The notes beneath the pieces were generated by a model, which was not told the origin of the DNA, searched no databases, and saw nothing but the letters and a program-made list of their open reading frames with translations. From Alphaproteobacteria bacterium (lineage in GTDB: Bacteria; Pseudomonadota; Alphaproteobacteria; CAAHEQ01; UBA3637), in contig JAFTSJ010000001.1 of NCBI GenBank assembly GCA_017467335.1, positions 1-50,915 of the forward strand: DNA of 50,915 bases, written 5' to 3'. A program made the position numbers and the translations under genes. Shown here piece by piece: positions 22,942-30,697 of the stretch (positions within the stretch are counted from its first letter, which is position 1; each line of letters starts with the position of its first letter).

Positions 22942-23405
22942 GTAGCAAAGATTTATATAAGACTTTTGTTTGTGGGGCTTTGGTATCCGGTGGGATTGTT
23001 TTATCTGAAACAGCATGTGCACAAATGGTGGACATGATGTCCCATTTGGCTATTCAGGGTCAAATGAATGCACAAAGCGTTCAGCAAATCGGACAAGCTT
23101 TAAATATGATGACTCAAAACAATATTATTCAACAAATGAATATGATGATTTTAGATGTTCAAATGCGTCCTAAAAGCAGTTATCAACATTTAAATCGCAG
23201 TCAAATGCCCTATAATTTGACGCCTTTGGATTGGTATATCGGTCCACACCAACAAAAACAATTTTTTGTTGAGTTACGAAACATTGACGCTCATTCTTGT
23301 CAGCGGTTTATAAAGGCATTTCCGACAGCTAAAACTGTTTTAATCAATCACATTGTTAATGGTTCATGCGGACCAATCAACAATATAAAATTTATATTTG
23401 ATTAG
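22938..23405 (+). CDS. Secreted or periplasmic protein of unknown function
   Basis: A 155-aa protein with a likely signal peptide (KDLYKTFVCGALVSGGIVLS, then a possible AxA-type cleavage after ETACA or ACAQ). Residues 35-80 are rich in Met and Gln (MNAQSVQQIGQALNMMTQNN). The C-terminal part contains CQRFIKAF and ends NGSCGPINNIKFIFD. That Cys-x-G-x-x-N-x-I-x-F ending resembles the C-terminus of small pilin-like proteins, such as the one at 45907, but the N-terminal pilin helix is missing. The resemblance is weak. Translation is coupled to dnaQ by ATGA. Function unknown. Confidence 0.7.
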   Translation: MSSKDLYKTFVCGALVSGGIVLSETACAQMVDMMSHLAIQGQMNAQSVQQIGQALNMMTQNNIIQQMNMMILDVQMRPKSSYQHLNRSQMPYNLTPLDWYIGPHQQKQFFVELRNIDAHSCQRFIKAFPTAKTVLINHIVNGSCGPINNIKFIFD

Positions 23406-23419
23406 TAATTATAATGTGA

Positions 23420-24343
23420 TTACCTGTTTGAAAAAATAAATTTTTCAGCACTTAATGCGGCAATACAACCACTACCGGCGGCGATGATGGCTTGGCGATA
23501 TGTGTCTTCTTGTACATCACCACAGGCAAAAATTCCATTAACAGATGTTGCCATTGTTCGCTTGTCAGTTAAAATATGACCACTCGGTGTTAACAATATT
23601 TGTTGATGAACAAGTGATGTTTCCGGCTCTGTTCCGATAGCTTCAAAAACACCATTGACGGGCAAAACAGTCCTTTTTTGTGTTTTTGTATCTACAATGT
23701 TAATACTTTTTAAGCGGGAATCCCCTTCAAATGATTGAACAATTGTGTGATACAAAACATGAATTTTGGGATGATTGAATACTTGTTTTTGCAAAATTGG
23801 TTCACCAACAAATATATCAGATCGATTGATAAGATAGACTTTTTCAGCAATATGAGATAAGTATAACGCTTCATAAAGAGCTGTACTTCCCCCACCAATA
23901 ACGGCGATTGTTTTGTTGCGATAAAAAAAGCCGTCACAGGTTGCACAAACAGAAATACCGTTCCCTTTATATTTTTCTTCATTTGTTGCCCCTAGCCATT
24001 TTGCATTCGCACCGGTTGCTAAAATGACAGTTTTTGCTTGTCCGATTTGATTTGTTTCTGTTTTAAATTCAAACGGATACGTGTCACATTTTAAATGTGT
24101 TATTTTTTCGTTAAAAATATTTGTTCCTAATGATTTGACTTGATGTTGAAATTTTTCCATTAAATCCGGACCAGAAATGAAATCAAATGCGGGAAAATTT
24201 TCAACCGCATGCGTGTACATAAGCTGTCCGCCAATATTGACGCCGGTATATAAGTTGGTTTTTAAACCGGCTCGAGTTGTATAAAGGGCTGCCGTATATC
24301 CGGCAGGCCCTGAACCAATAATAAGAACATCACAATCTATCAT
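23420..24343 (-). CDS. trxB: Thioredoxin-disulfide reductase
   Basis: Transfers electrons from NADPH through FAD to thioredoxin. The FAD-binding GSGPAGYTAALYTTRAGL is at about residues 11-28, the redox-active CATCDGFF (CxxC) at about 133-140, the NADPH-binding VIGGGSTALYEALYL at about 149-163, and the second FAD motif GIFACGDVQEDTYRQAIIAA near 277-296. Length of 307 aa is normal. The usual GDSAxEEA after the NADPH motif is altered to GSTALYEA, a modest departure. It follows greA on the minus strand, 30 nt apart, so they may be cotranscribed. Confidence 0.95.
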   Translation of the reverse strand: MIDCDVLIIGSGPAGYTAALYTTRAGLKTNLYTGVNIGGQLMYTHAVENFPAFDFISGPDLMEKFQHQVKSLGTNIFNEKITHLKCDTYPFEFKTETNQIGQAKTVILATGANAKWLGATNEEKYKGNGISVCATCDGFFYRNKTIAVIGGGSTALYEALYLSHIAEKVYLINRSDIFVGEPILQKQVFNHPKIHVLYHTIVQSFEGDSRLKSINIVDTKTQKRTVLPVNGVFEAIGTEPETSLVHQQILLTPSGHILTDKRTMATSVNGIFACGDVQEDTYRQAIIAAGSGCIAALSAEKFIFSNR

Positions 24344-24373
24344 AATTATCTCCGTTATAAAGGTAATATAGGT

Positions 24374-24850
24374 TTAAATAAATTGTACGTCCAGTATTTC
24401 ATAAGATTTTTCACCTTTAGGTGTTTTAACATCAACAAAATCACCAATTTTTTTACCGATTAAAGCCCGAGCAATTGGTGACAGTAATGAAATGCGTCCT
24501 TTTTCAAGGTCTGCTTCGTATTTTCCGACAATTTTATACGTGTGATTATCGCCAGTTTCTGAATCTTCTAATCGGACAGTTGCTCCAAATAATACTTTAT
24601 CGCCGGATAAAGAAGCAACATCAATGACTTGTGCGTGGGATAATGCACTTTCCAATTCTAAAATGCGACCTTCGTTAAAACTTTGTTGTTCACGTGCGGA
24701 ATGATATTCGGCATTTTCCGATAAGTCCCCATGAGCCCGTGCTTCTTCAATAGCAGCAACAATACGGGGCCGTTCTTCAAACTTTAATCGTTTTAATTCG
24801 TTGGTTAAGTTGTCATAACCATTTGTTGTCATTGGAATTTTTTCTTCCAT
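24374..24850 (-). CDS. greA: Transcription elongation factor GreA
   Basis: Rescues backtracked RNA polymerase by stimulating RNA cleavage through the secondary channel. The 158-aa product has the N-terminal coiled-coil (residues 1-78) with the acidic tip [12 protein letters not shown] including GDLSENAEY. The C-terminal FKBP-like domain ends [10 protein letters not shown] with [19 protein letters not shown] precedes the ATG at 8 nt. A terminator-like hairpin stands 30-65 nt upstream of its start. Confidence 0.96.
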   Translation of the reverse strand: MEEKIPMTTNGYDNLTNELKRLKFEERPRIVAAIEEARAHGDLSENAEYHSAREQQSFNEGRILELESALSHAQVIDVASLSGDKVLFGATVRLEDSETGDNHTYKIVGKYEADLEKGRISLLSPIARALIGKKIGDFVDVKTPKGEKSYEILDVQFI

Positions 24851-24881
24851 TTTGCAAATCCTTTCGTCTTAAAAAGCATTA

Positions 24882-24916
24882 AAAAAAATAAACCGCGATA
24901 GAATACTGTCGCAGTT
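24882..24916 (-). terminator. Terminator-like hairpin upstream of greA
   Basis: AACTGCGA and TCGCGGTT (minus-strand reading) form an 8-bp stem with one G-T pair and a 10-nt loop, followed by TATTTTTTTT. It may end the minus-strand transcript coming from the M23 peptidase, or attenuate greA. The remaining 24917-25156 is AT-rich with no gene I can support. Confidence 0.6.
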
Positions 24917-25156
24917 TTTGCTCAATATGGGGTGAGTATAGTATTTTTTTTTATGAATTGCAAGTCTTTATTTTAATTAAAATAATCAGAATGGGTATGC
25001 TTTATGTGATATAGATGATACAAATTGATGTATAAAAGATGTAAAAGGTATCGTAATGTGTTGATGACGGTTGCATCAAATATGTTTTCATGGATGATGA
25101 AAAAGTATATTTTTGATAATTATGTGTCGGCTCGGTATTTATTGTCAGAAAGGTAA

Positions 25157-26008
25157 TTACTTTGTAATACATTGAAAAGTATCAAAGACAAATTCGGGGT
25201 CGATACGGGTTTGATGCCATGTTATCGTAAAATGTAAATGTGGACCGGTTGCCCTGCCTGTTTGACCAATTTTCCCAATTATTTGACCTTGGTTAACAAT
25301 TTGTCCGTTTTCAACATCTATTTGATTTAAATGGGAATAAGATGAAAAGATACCGTATCCATGGTCAACCAAAACCGTTTTTCCCGATAAAAACATGTCT
25401 TCATGGGTTAAAACAATGCGTCCTTTAGCCATTGCATAAACAGGTGTATTGATAGGTTGGGCGTAATCAGTCCCGCTATGACCGGCTTTAATTTGTTTGT
25501 TGAAAATACGCCGATTTCCGAATTGACCGGATATGCGATACGGTTTTTTAACCGGACGAATAAAACATGTCGGGAAAAAATCTTTTGTTAAGTGTTGGCG
25601 GTTTTGAAATAACAAAGCGTTTTCTTGTTGTATGCGTTTTTGATGTGAGGGTTTGATATTCACTTTTGCAGGGGGCAGATTGTTAATATATTGTTCTTGC
25701 CATTGACGATTTTGAACAGGCAAAACAACTGTTTTTGCATGATTGGGTGTTTTTAATACCAATTTTAACGGTGAATGAAAATCTTGAGGTAAACCAAAAT
25801 AAAATAAACCGTTTGAGTTGGGAATGATTTCTGTTTGATTAAAAAACAATCGTTCATCTTTTTGTAACGTGCCTTGAATTAAACTCCCTTCTTGAACGGG
25901 GGTGTGAATGGTTAAAGCACATAATCGACATGGGTATAAAGGTAAACAAAGTATGCTGATAAAAATGAAAGTTTTGTAATTACAATGTAATAATATTTTT
26001 TTTACCAT
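25157..26008 (-). CDS. M23-family peptidoglycan endopeptidase (LytM domain), exported
   Basis: Zinc metallopeptidase or LytM-type regulator acting on peptidoglycan in the periplasm. An N-terminal signal sequence is visible (KTFIFISILCLPLYPCRLCA). The LytM domain occupies the last 120 residues: GHSGTDYAQPINTPVYAMAKG carries the first zinc ligands (HxxxD), SYSHLNQ and the HLHF motif (TGPHLHFTI) the rest, so it should be catalytically competent. Middle residues 30-130 form a separate beta-rich region. I use ATG 26008; a TTG at 26017 would overlap the xseA stop. It follows xseA closely, so it is likely cotranscribed with tadA-xseA. Confidence 0.92.
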   Translation of the reverse strand: MVKKILLHCNYKTFIFISILCLPLYPCRLCALTIHTPVQEGSLIQGTLQKDERLFFNQTEIIPNSNGLFYFGLPQDFHSPLKLVLKTPNHAKTVVLPVQNRQWQEQYINNLPPAKVNIKPSHQKRIQQENALLFQNRQHLTKDFFPTCFIRPVKKPYRISGQFGNRRIFNKQIKAGHSGTDYAQPINTPVYAMAKGRIVLTHEDMFLSGKTVLVDHGYGIFSSYSHLNQIDVENGQIVNQGQIIGKIGQTGRATGPHLHFTITWHQTRIDPEFVFDTFQCITK

Positions 26009-26013
26009 GATAA

Positions 26014-27378
26014 TCAATCGAATAAATTGGGTTGTTGGGTATTTGTTGATTGTTTGTTTTTTTGACGAGTTTGTCTTTTTGGTTGAGAAAGGGTGTTCTT
26101 GGTTTTTATCGGTGATGTTAATAAAGAGTCGGATGTTTTTTCATGAAATGAATTGGGAAGAGGGGTTGTTAAGATTTGTCCGTCCGCAAATGCAATTTGT
26201 AGCATTGAAGACGTTTGTGCAACACGCCCTGAGGACAAAATATGCCCGTGATTGTCCGACACCAAAGAAAATCCTCGCTCTAAAACGGCGTTATATGAGT
26301 AGGATTTTAATAGTTTTGATAAACTATCTGTTTGATTTTCAATATTTTTTATATAGTTAAACATGCTGTTTTTTAATCTTTCCGAACGGTCGTCTAATCG
26401 TTCAAAAAACAGATTGATAACATCAGACAACCGAGGCATTCGATGAGAAAGTGTTTCTAATCGATTTTGATTGTCTTTTAAAACACGATACAAATTATCG
26501 CCCATGCGAACTTGCACCAATTGTAGCGTATTCAACAACTCAGAACGAACAGGGACGGCTTTTTCGGCGGCACCGGTGGGGGTTGGGGCTCGTAAATCAG
26601 AAGCATAATCTATCAATGTTGTGTCAGTTTCATGTCCGACAGCCGAAATAAGTGCAATAGAACTGTCAGCAACGGCTCGGACAACGATTTCTTCATTAAA
26701 GCACCATAAATCTTCGAAACTGCCCCCGCCTCGAGCAACAATCAATAAGTCCGGACGAGGAATAATACCGTCCGCTGTTTTTATACCCTCTTTGGGAATG
26801 GCATTAAATCCATGGATGGCAGAAGCAATTTGTTGGGCTGCTCCCTCCCCTTGTACAAGGACGGGCCACAACAAAACGTGACGTGGAAAACGGTCGTTTA
26901 ATCTGTGCATGATGTCCCGAATAACAGCACCGGAGGGGCTGGTTACAACACCGATTGTTTGAGGTAAAAAAGGAATGTTTTTTTTGCGAGATACATCAAA
27001 CAACCCTTCTTTTTCAAGTTTTATTTTTCGGTCGTTGAGTAATTTTAACAATGCACCGATACCGGCCGGTTCGGCTTGTTCCACAATCATTTGATAATTT
27101 GACCGACCAGGATAAGTCGATAATTTACCGGTACAAATAATTTCTAAACCGTCTTGTAAAGCATTTGTTGTTACTTTATCCCGACCACGCCAGCAAACGG
27201 CTGATAAAACAGAATCTGAATCTTTTAATGAAAAATACGTATGACCGGAAGGGGCTTTTTTTACTCCGACAACTTCGCCTCGAACACGAATATTGCTAAA
27301 CACCTGTTCAACACAAGATTTAAGCGATAAAGAAATTTCTGTAACCGATAAAATAGGGCGTTGTTCCAATGATGTCAT
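26014..27378 (-). CDS. xseA: Exodeoxyribonuclease VII large subunit
   Basis: Forms ExoVII with XseB, degrading single-stranded DNA. The 454-aa protein has an N-terminal OB-fold (SVTEISLSLKSCVEQVFSNI; RGEVVGVKKAPSGHTYFSLK) and a catalytic domain with GVVTSPSGAVIRDI, ARGGGSFEDLWCFNEE and SAVGHETDTTLIDYASD, all hallmark motifs. A coiled-coil follows and a Lys/Thr/Gln-rich tail of about 40 residues ends the protein. The start overlaps the tadA stop (ATGA). XseB is not encoded in the window. Confidence 0.96.
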   Translation of the reverse strand: MTSLEQRPILSVTEISLSLKSCVEQVFSNIRVRGEVVGVKKAPSGHTYFSLKDSDSVLSAVCWRGRDKVTTNALQDGLEIICTGKLSTYPGRSNYQMIVEQAEPAGIGALLKLLNDRKIKLEKEGLFDVSRKKNIPFLPQTIGVVTSPSGAVIRDIMHRLNDRFPRHVLLWPVLVQGEGAAQQIASAIHGFNAIPKEGIKTADGIIPRPDLLIVARGGGSFEDLWCFNEEIVVRAVADSSIALISAVGHETDTTLIDYASDLRAPTPTGAAEKAVPVRSELLNTLQLVQVRMGDNLYRVLKDNQNRLETLSHRMPRLSDVINLFFERLDDRSERLKNSMFNYIKNIENQTDSLSKLLKSYSYNAVLERGFSLVSDNHGHILSSGRVAQTSSMLQIAFADGQILTTPLPNSFHEKTSDSLLTSPIKTKNTLSQPKRQTRQKNKQSTNTQQPNLFD

Positions 27379-27845
27379 TTTAATCTCATTTTTTGTCGTT
27401 TTGATTGAAAAAAAGTTGTTAAGAGTTCAGCACATTTTGTTTGTTCAATCCCTTTGTAAACAATGGGTTTGTGATGTGTTTGTGTTTGATTGAACACTTT
27501 TGCCCCCTGCTCTATGGCACCTGTTTTGGAATCAGAGGCCCCATAATAAACAGTATCTAAATGAGCCCAGCTGATAGCTCCCGCACACATTACACACGGT
27601 TCAAGTGTTACAAATAAAGCGTATCCGTCCAGCCGTTTGACATTGAGTGTTCGGCAAGCCTTTTGAATGACCAGTATTTCCGCATGAGCAGTCGGATCTT
27701 GTTGTGTTCGGGTTAAATTATGTGCACAAGCGATGATTTCAAACGTTTCAGGATGAAACACAACTGCTCCGACAGGGACTTCATCAGCCATGAAAGCTTG
27801 ACGGGCTTGCTCATATGCAACATCAAAAACATGTTGTGGAATCAT
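27375..27845 (-). CDS. tadA: tRNA-specific adenosine deaminase TadA
   Basis: Deaminates A34 of tRNA-Arg(ACG) to inosine. The zinc-binding sites HAEILVIQKAC (His plus catalytic Glu, about residues 52-62) and PCVMCAGAI (two Cys, about 82-90) are both present, and the N-terminal DEVPVGAVV is typical. Length of 156 aa matches the family. First gene of tadA-xseA-M23 on the minus strand, divergent from the pseudouridine synthase gene. Confidence 0.94.
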   Translation of the reverse strand: MIPQHVFDVAYEQARQAFMADEVPVGAVVFHPETFEIIACAHNLTRTQQDPTAHAEILVIQKACRTLNVKRLDGYALFVTLEPCVMCAGAISWAHLDTVYYGASDSKTGAIEQGAKVFNQTQTHHKPIVYKGIEQTKCAELLTTFFQSKRQKMRLK

Positions 27846-27909
27846 TTTTTACTTTCCTCTTTTGTATTTTTCGTATAATATAACATTTATAACAAAAAAG
27901 AAAGACACT

Positions 27910-28623
27910 ATGACAGAAAAAAAAGAAAGAATTGCAAAAGTAATGGCCGGGGCGGGATTATGTTCTCGCCGAACGGCAGAACAATGGATTTTATCCGGTC
28001 GGGTAAAAGTAAACGGACAAATACTCACAACGCCGGCATGTGTTGTTGGCTCGGAAGATGTTATTTTGGTTGATGATAAACCGATTGGTAATAAGCAAGA
28101 ATGCCGTTTGTGGTGTTACCATAAACCCACCGGTTTGGTAACTACGCACAAAGATCCGCAAGGTCGGCCGACTGTTTTTGATTCCTTACCGATACATTTA
28201 CCACGGGTTGTATCGGTCGGTCGGCTTGATTTAAATTCAGAAGGATTATTATTGTTAACAACAGACGGAACTTTGGCTCGGGAATTGGAACATCCGTCAA
28301 AAGGATGGAAACGCAAATATCGGGTTCGTGTCCATGGTCGTTTTTCACCTGAAATACAACAACGCCTATCCAAAGGGGTAACCATATCCGGTATTCGATA
28401 CGCACCGTGTGAAACGGTTGTTGAAAAAGTACAAGGAACAAATACATGGTTGCTTGTAACATTGACAGAAGGTAAAAATCGTGAAATTCGTAAATTGATG
28501 GATTTTTTTGATTTAAAAGTAACACGGTTAATTCGTATATCATATGGTCCGTTTCAGTTAGGGAATTTAGAAAAGGGCGGTGTTCGTGAAGTAACAAAGA
28601 AAGCGATGAAAGAATTGTTATGA
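27910..28623 (+). CDS. rluB: 23S rRNA pseudouridine synthase, RluB/RsuA family
   Basis: Converts a uridine in ribosomal RNA to pseudouridine. The 237-aa product has an N-terminal S4 RNA-binding domain (ERIAKVMAGAGLCSRRTAEQ; residues 6-60) and a catalytic domain with the GRLDLNSEGLLLLTTDG motif containing the catalytic Asp, plus EGKNREIRKLMDFF. ATG 27910 is preferred to an upstream frame start at 27862, which adds a hydrophobic unrelated leader. The RluB label over RsuA or RluE rests on general similarity and is less certain than the family. It is followed by rsmD with ATGA overlap. Confidence 0.88.
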   Translation: MTEKKERIAKVMAGAGLCSRRTAEQWILSGRVKVNGQILTTPACVVGSEDVILVDDKPIGNKQECRLWCYHKPTGLVTTHKDPQGRPTVFDSLPIHLPRVVSVGRLDLNSEGLLLLTTDGTLARELEHPSKGWKRKYRVRVHGRFSPEIQQRLSKGVTISGIRYAPCETVVEKVQGTNTWLLVTLTEGKNREIRKLMDFFDLKVTRLIRISYGPFQLGNLEKGGVREVTKKAMKELL

Positions 28624-29177
28624 GAATTATTGCTGGTACATATCGGGGGAAAAAACTGATTTCGGCACCGGAAAATATTACCCGACCCACGTCAGACAGA
28701 GCCAAAGAAGGCCTGTTTAATATTTTAGACAGTTGGTTGCTTAAATCAGAAAAACGATGGTCAGATATTATTTTTGCAGATGTTTTTGCCGGTTCGGGAG
28801 CCATTGGTTTAGAATCATTATCCCGTGGGGCAAAGCAGGTTGTTTTTTTTGAATCAAACGCCATAGCTGTTCGTTTTTTAAAAACAAATCTGAAACAAAT
28901 GACAGGGCAAGTACAATTATATTCTGATGCGTTAAAACCGATGACCGGATGTCAACCGGTTGATATTTTATTTATGGATCCGCCTTATCATCAACAATTG
29001 ATTGAAAAAGCACTCCCTTTGTTTTTACAAAACGGGTATATCGGTTCAAATACATTGGTTGTTTGTGAAACAGATAAGACAGAAACAATTATCTATCCGG
29101 ATTTATTTTCGGTCATTAGAACGATAAATTACGGTCGTAACCGATTTGATTTTGTTCAATTGAAAGATAATGTATGA
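28620..29177 (+). CDS. rsmD: 16S rRNA (guanine966-N2)-methyltransferase RsmD
   Basis: Modifies G966 of 16S rRNA. Visible: N-terminal MRIIAGTYRGKKLISAP, the SAM motif I DVFAGSGAIGLESLSRGA (about residues 57-74) and the catalytic motif IV DILFMDPPY (about 117-125). Length of 185 aa is normal. Its start overlaps the pseudouridine synthase stop and its end overlaps the next gene, so four plus-strand genes up to tkt are translationally linked. Confidence 0.95.
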   Translation: MRIIAGTYRGKKLISAPENITRPTSDRAKEGLFNILDSWLLKSEKRWSDIIFADVFAGSGAIGLESLSRGAKQVVFFESNAIAVRFLKTNLKQMTGQVQLYSDALKPMTGCQPVDILFMDPPYHQQLIEKALPLFLQNGYIGSNTLVVCETDKTETIIYPDLFSVIRTINYGRNRFDFVQLKDNV

Positions 29178-30697
29178 CAAAGCAAACAAATTTAGCTACG
29201 GATGAATTTAAAAAAATTATACACTCAACGGCTTTTACCGTTTTTTTATTGACGCTTATCTCATTTGTAACGGATATTGTTCTATTTCGCCGTATCGGAG
29301 CTTTTTTTAACACGTTCGGGTATAGTGTTATTTTGTTGATATATGCGTTGGGTTGGTATATCTGTATTTTGTTCGGACGAGGGATAACAGTCTTTTTTTT
29401 GATTTTTAATTTTTTGATTTTTTGTGTTTTTAAAGAATATTACAAAGTTAATGTAGATGCGTTGAATTGGTATGGTATTGTATCAGCCGGTCAAGAAGGT
29501 TTACGAGCCGGTTTTATGAATTATCGGTCGTTATTTGACGGTTCATTTTGGGGGATGGGATGTGTAACCGTTTTAGGGATTGTTTGGGTTATAAAACATC
29601 GTTTTTATCAAGGTAAAAAAGCCCTTTGCATTGTTTTCATCAGTTGTGTATCTGTTCTTATTTTAAAAATAACAGGCGTTTTGAAATGGTTATCACTTGG
29701 TCTGTTTTTGTTTCCGAATTTATATACGGCTTATGAACAAGGATTACTGTATAAAATCACGTTTCCAGTTGAAATGAGTATGCCAAACCCCATGGTTGAA
29801 TTGAATGCCGTTATTGAAAAAGGAAATGCTGATATTGTTCATTCTTATCAAACAGATGAAATCGGATTATCTTTTTTACCGAAACATATTTACCTGATAC
29901 AGGCTGAAAGTTTAACAACCCTACCGATACAAAAACATATTATGCCGTTTTTATCGGCTTTAACAACAGATGAACAAACATTGTTGTTTCGCCAAGATAA
30001 AAAACATTATCATTGTTTGGGGTCGGCTAATACTGATTTTATGATGATGACGGGGATTGATTTAAATTGTCAAAAAAACCATGTCATTATTTATTTTAAA
30101 TATCCTCGGGATATATATCATCATCAAATCACAACATTAGCACAACGTCTTCGAAAAAAAGGGTATCAAACACGATTGTATCACGGATTTGAAGGTATGT
30201 TTTTTAATCGATTAAAACATTATCCGGCAATGGGATTTGATAAAGTCTTTTTTATGGAACAATTTTCGCAACAGTATGAACGAGGCGATTGGGGTATTTC
30301 CGATAAAGATGTTTTGGTTGCCTCTGCCAAGCAAACCCGACACGAACAACCGACTTTTTCGTTCATTATAACGGCTTCAACACACCCACCGTATCAACCG
30401 AACATTGAAACGGTTTTTGATGATAAAACAAACAACGAAGAACGATTAAATTATTTACGGGTTTTTCATGAATTTGATGAAGCGTTGGCTTTGTTTCATC
30501 ACCATTTACCGGAAGATTCATTGGTTATCTTGTATGGGGATCATAATGCTCCGGAAGTGGGAGATGACGCACTGGACACACCGTTGCTGATATGGTACAA
30601 AGGTATTCAAAAACCCGTTTTATTCGGTACAAAACAAAATGGATTTCAAAACAGTATTTACTTTATCAATTCATTATTTGACAAGGAGGAAAAATGA
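29174..30697 (+). CDS. Membrane-bound sulfatase-fold transferase (LtaS/phosphoglycerol or phosphoethanolamine transferase-like)
   Basis: Residues 20-180 contain about five transmembrane segments. Residues 220-500 form an alkaline-phosphatase-type extracellular domain: HIYLIQAESLTTLP has the metal-binding Glu and the nucleophile region, GSANTDFMMMTG a substrate loop, TASTHPPYQP and ILYGDHNAPE the remaining metal ligands. These enzymes transfer a phospho-headgroup from lipid onto envelope glycans or lipids. The call to LtaS versus a glucan phosphoglycerol or OpgB-like transferase cannot be settled. The neighbours are unrelated (rsmD, tkt), coupled by ATGA overlaps on both sides. Confidence 0.8.
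   Translation: MTKQTNLATDEFKKIIHSTAFTVFLLTLISFVTDIVLFRRIGAFFNTFGYSVILLIYALGWYICILFGRGITVFFLIFNFLIFCVFKEYYKVNVDALNWYGIVSAGQEGLRAGFMNYRSLFDGSFWGMGCVTVLGIVWVIKHRFYQGKKALCIVFISCVSVLILKITGVLKWLSLGLFLFPNLYTAYEQGLLYKITFPVEMSMPNPMVELNAVIEKGNADIVHSYQTDEIGLSFLPKHIYLIQAESLTTLPIQKHIMPFLSALTTDEQTLLFRQDKKHYHCLGSANTDFMMMTGIDLNCQKNHVIIYFKYPRDIYHHQITTLAQRLRKKGYQTRLYHGFEGMFFNRLKHYPAMGFDKVFFMEQFSQQYERGDWGISDKDVLVASAKQTRHEQPTFSFIITASTHPPYQPNIETVFDDKTNNEERLNYLRVFHEFDEALALFHHHLPEDSLVILYGDHNAPEVGDDALDTPLLIWYKGIQKPVLFGTKQNGFQNSIYFINSLFDKEEK

Noticed and set aside
25081-25156. Short plus-strand frame with ATG at 25081 (about 25 codons)
   Set aside because: No ribosome-binding site, no similarity, and it is antisense to the downstream end of the M23 gene transcript.
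28142-28864. 240-codon minus-strand open frame opposite rluB and rsmD
   Set aside because: Both plus-strand genes are clear families with coupled starts; the antisense frame has no motif and is a shadow.
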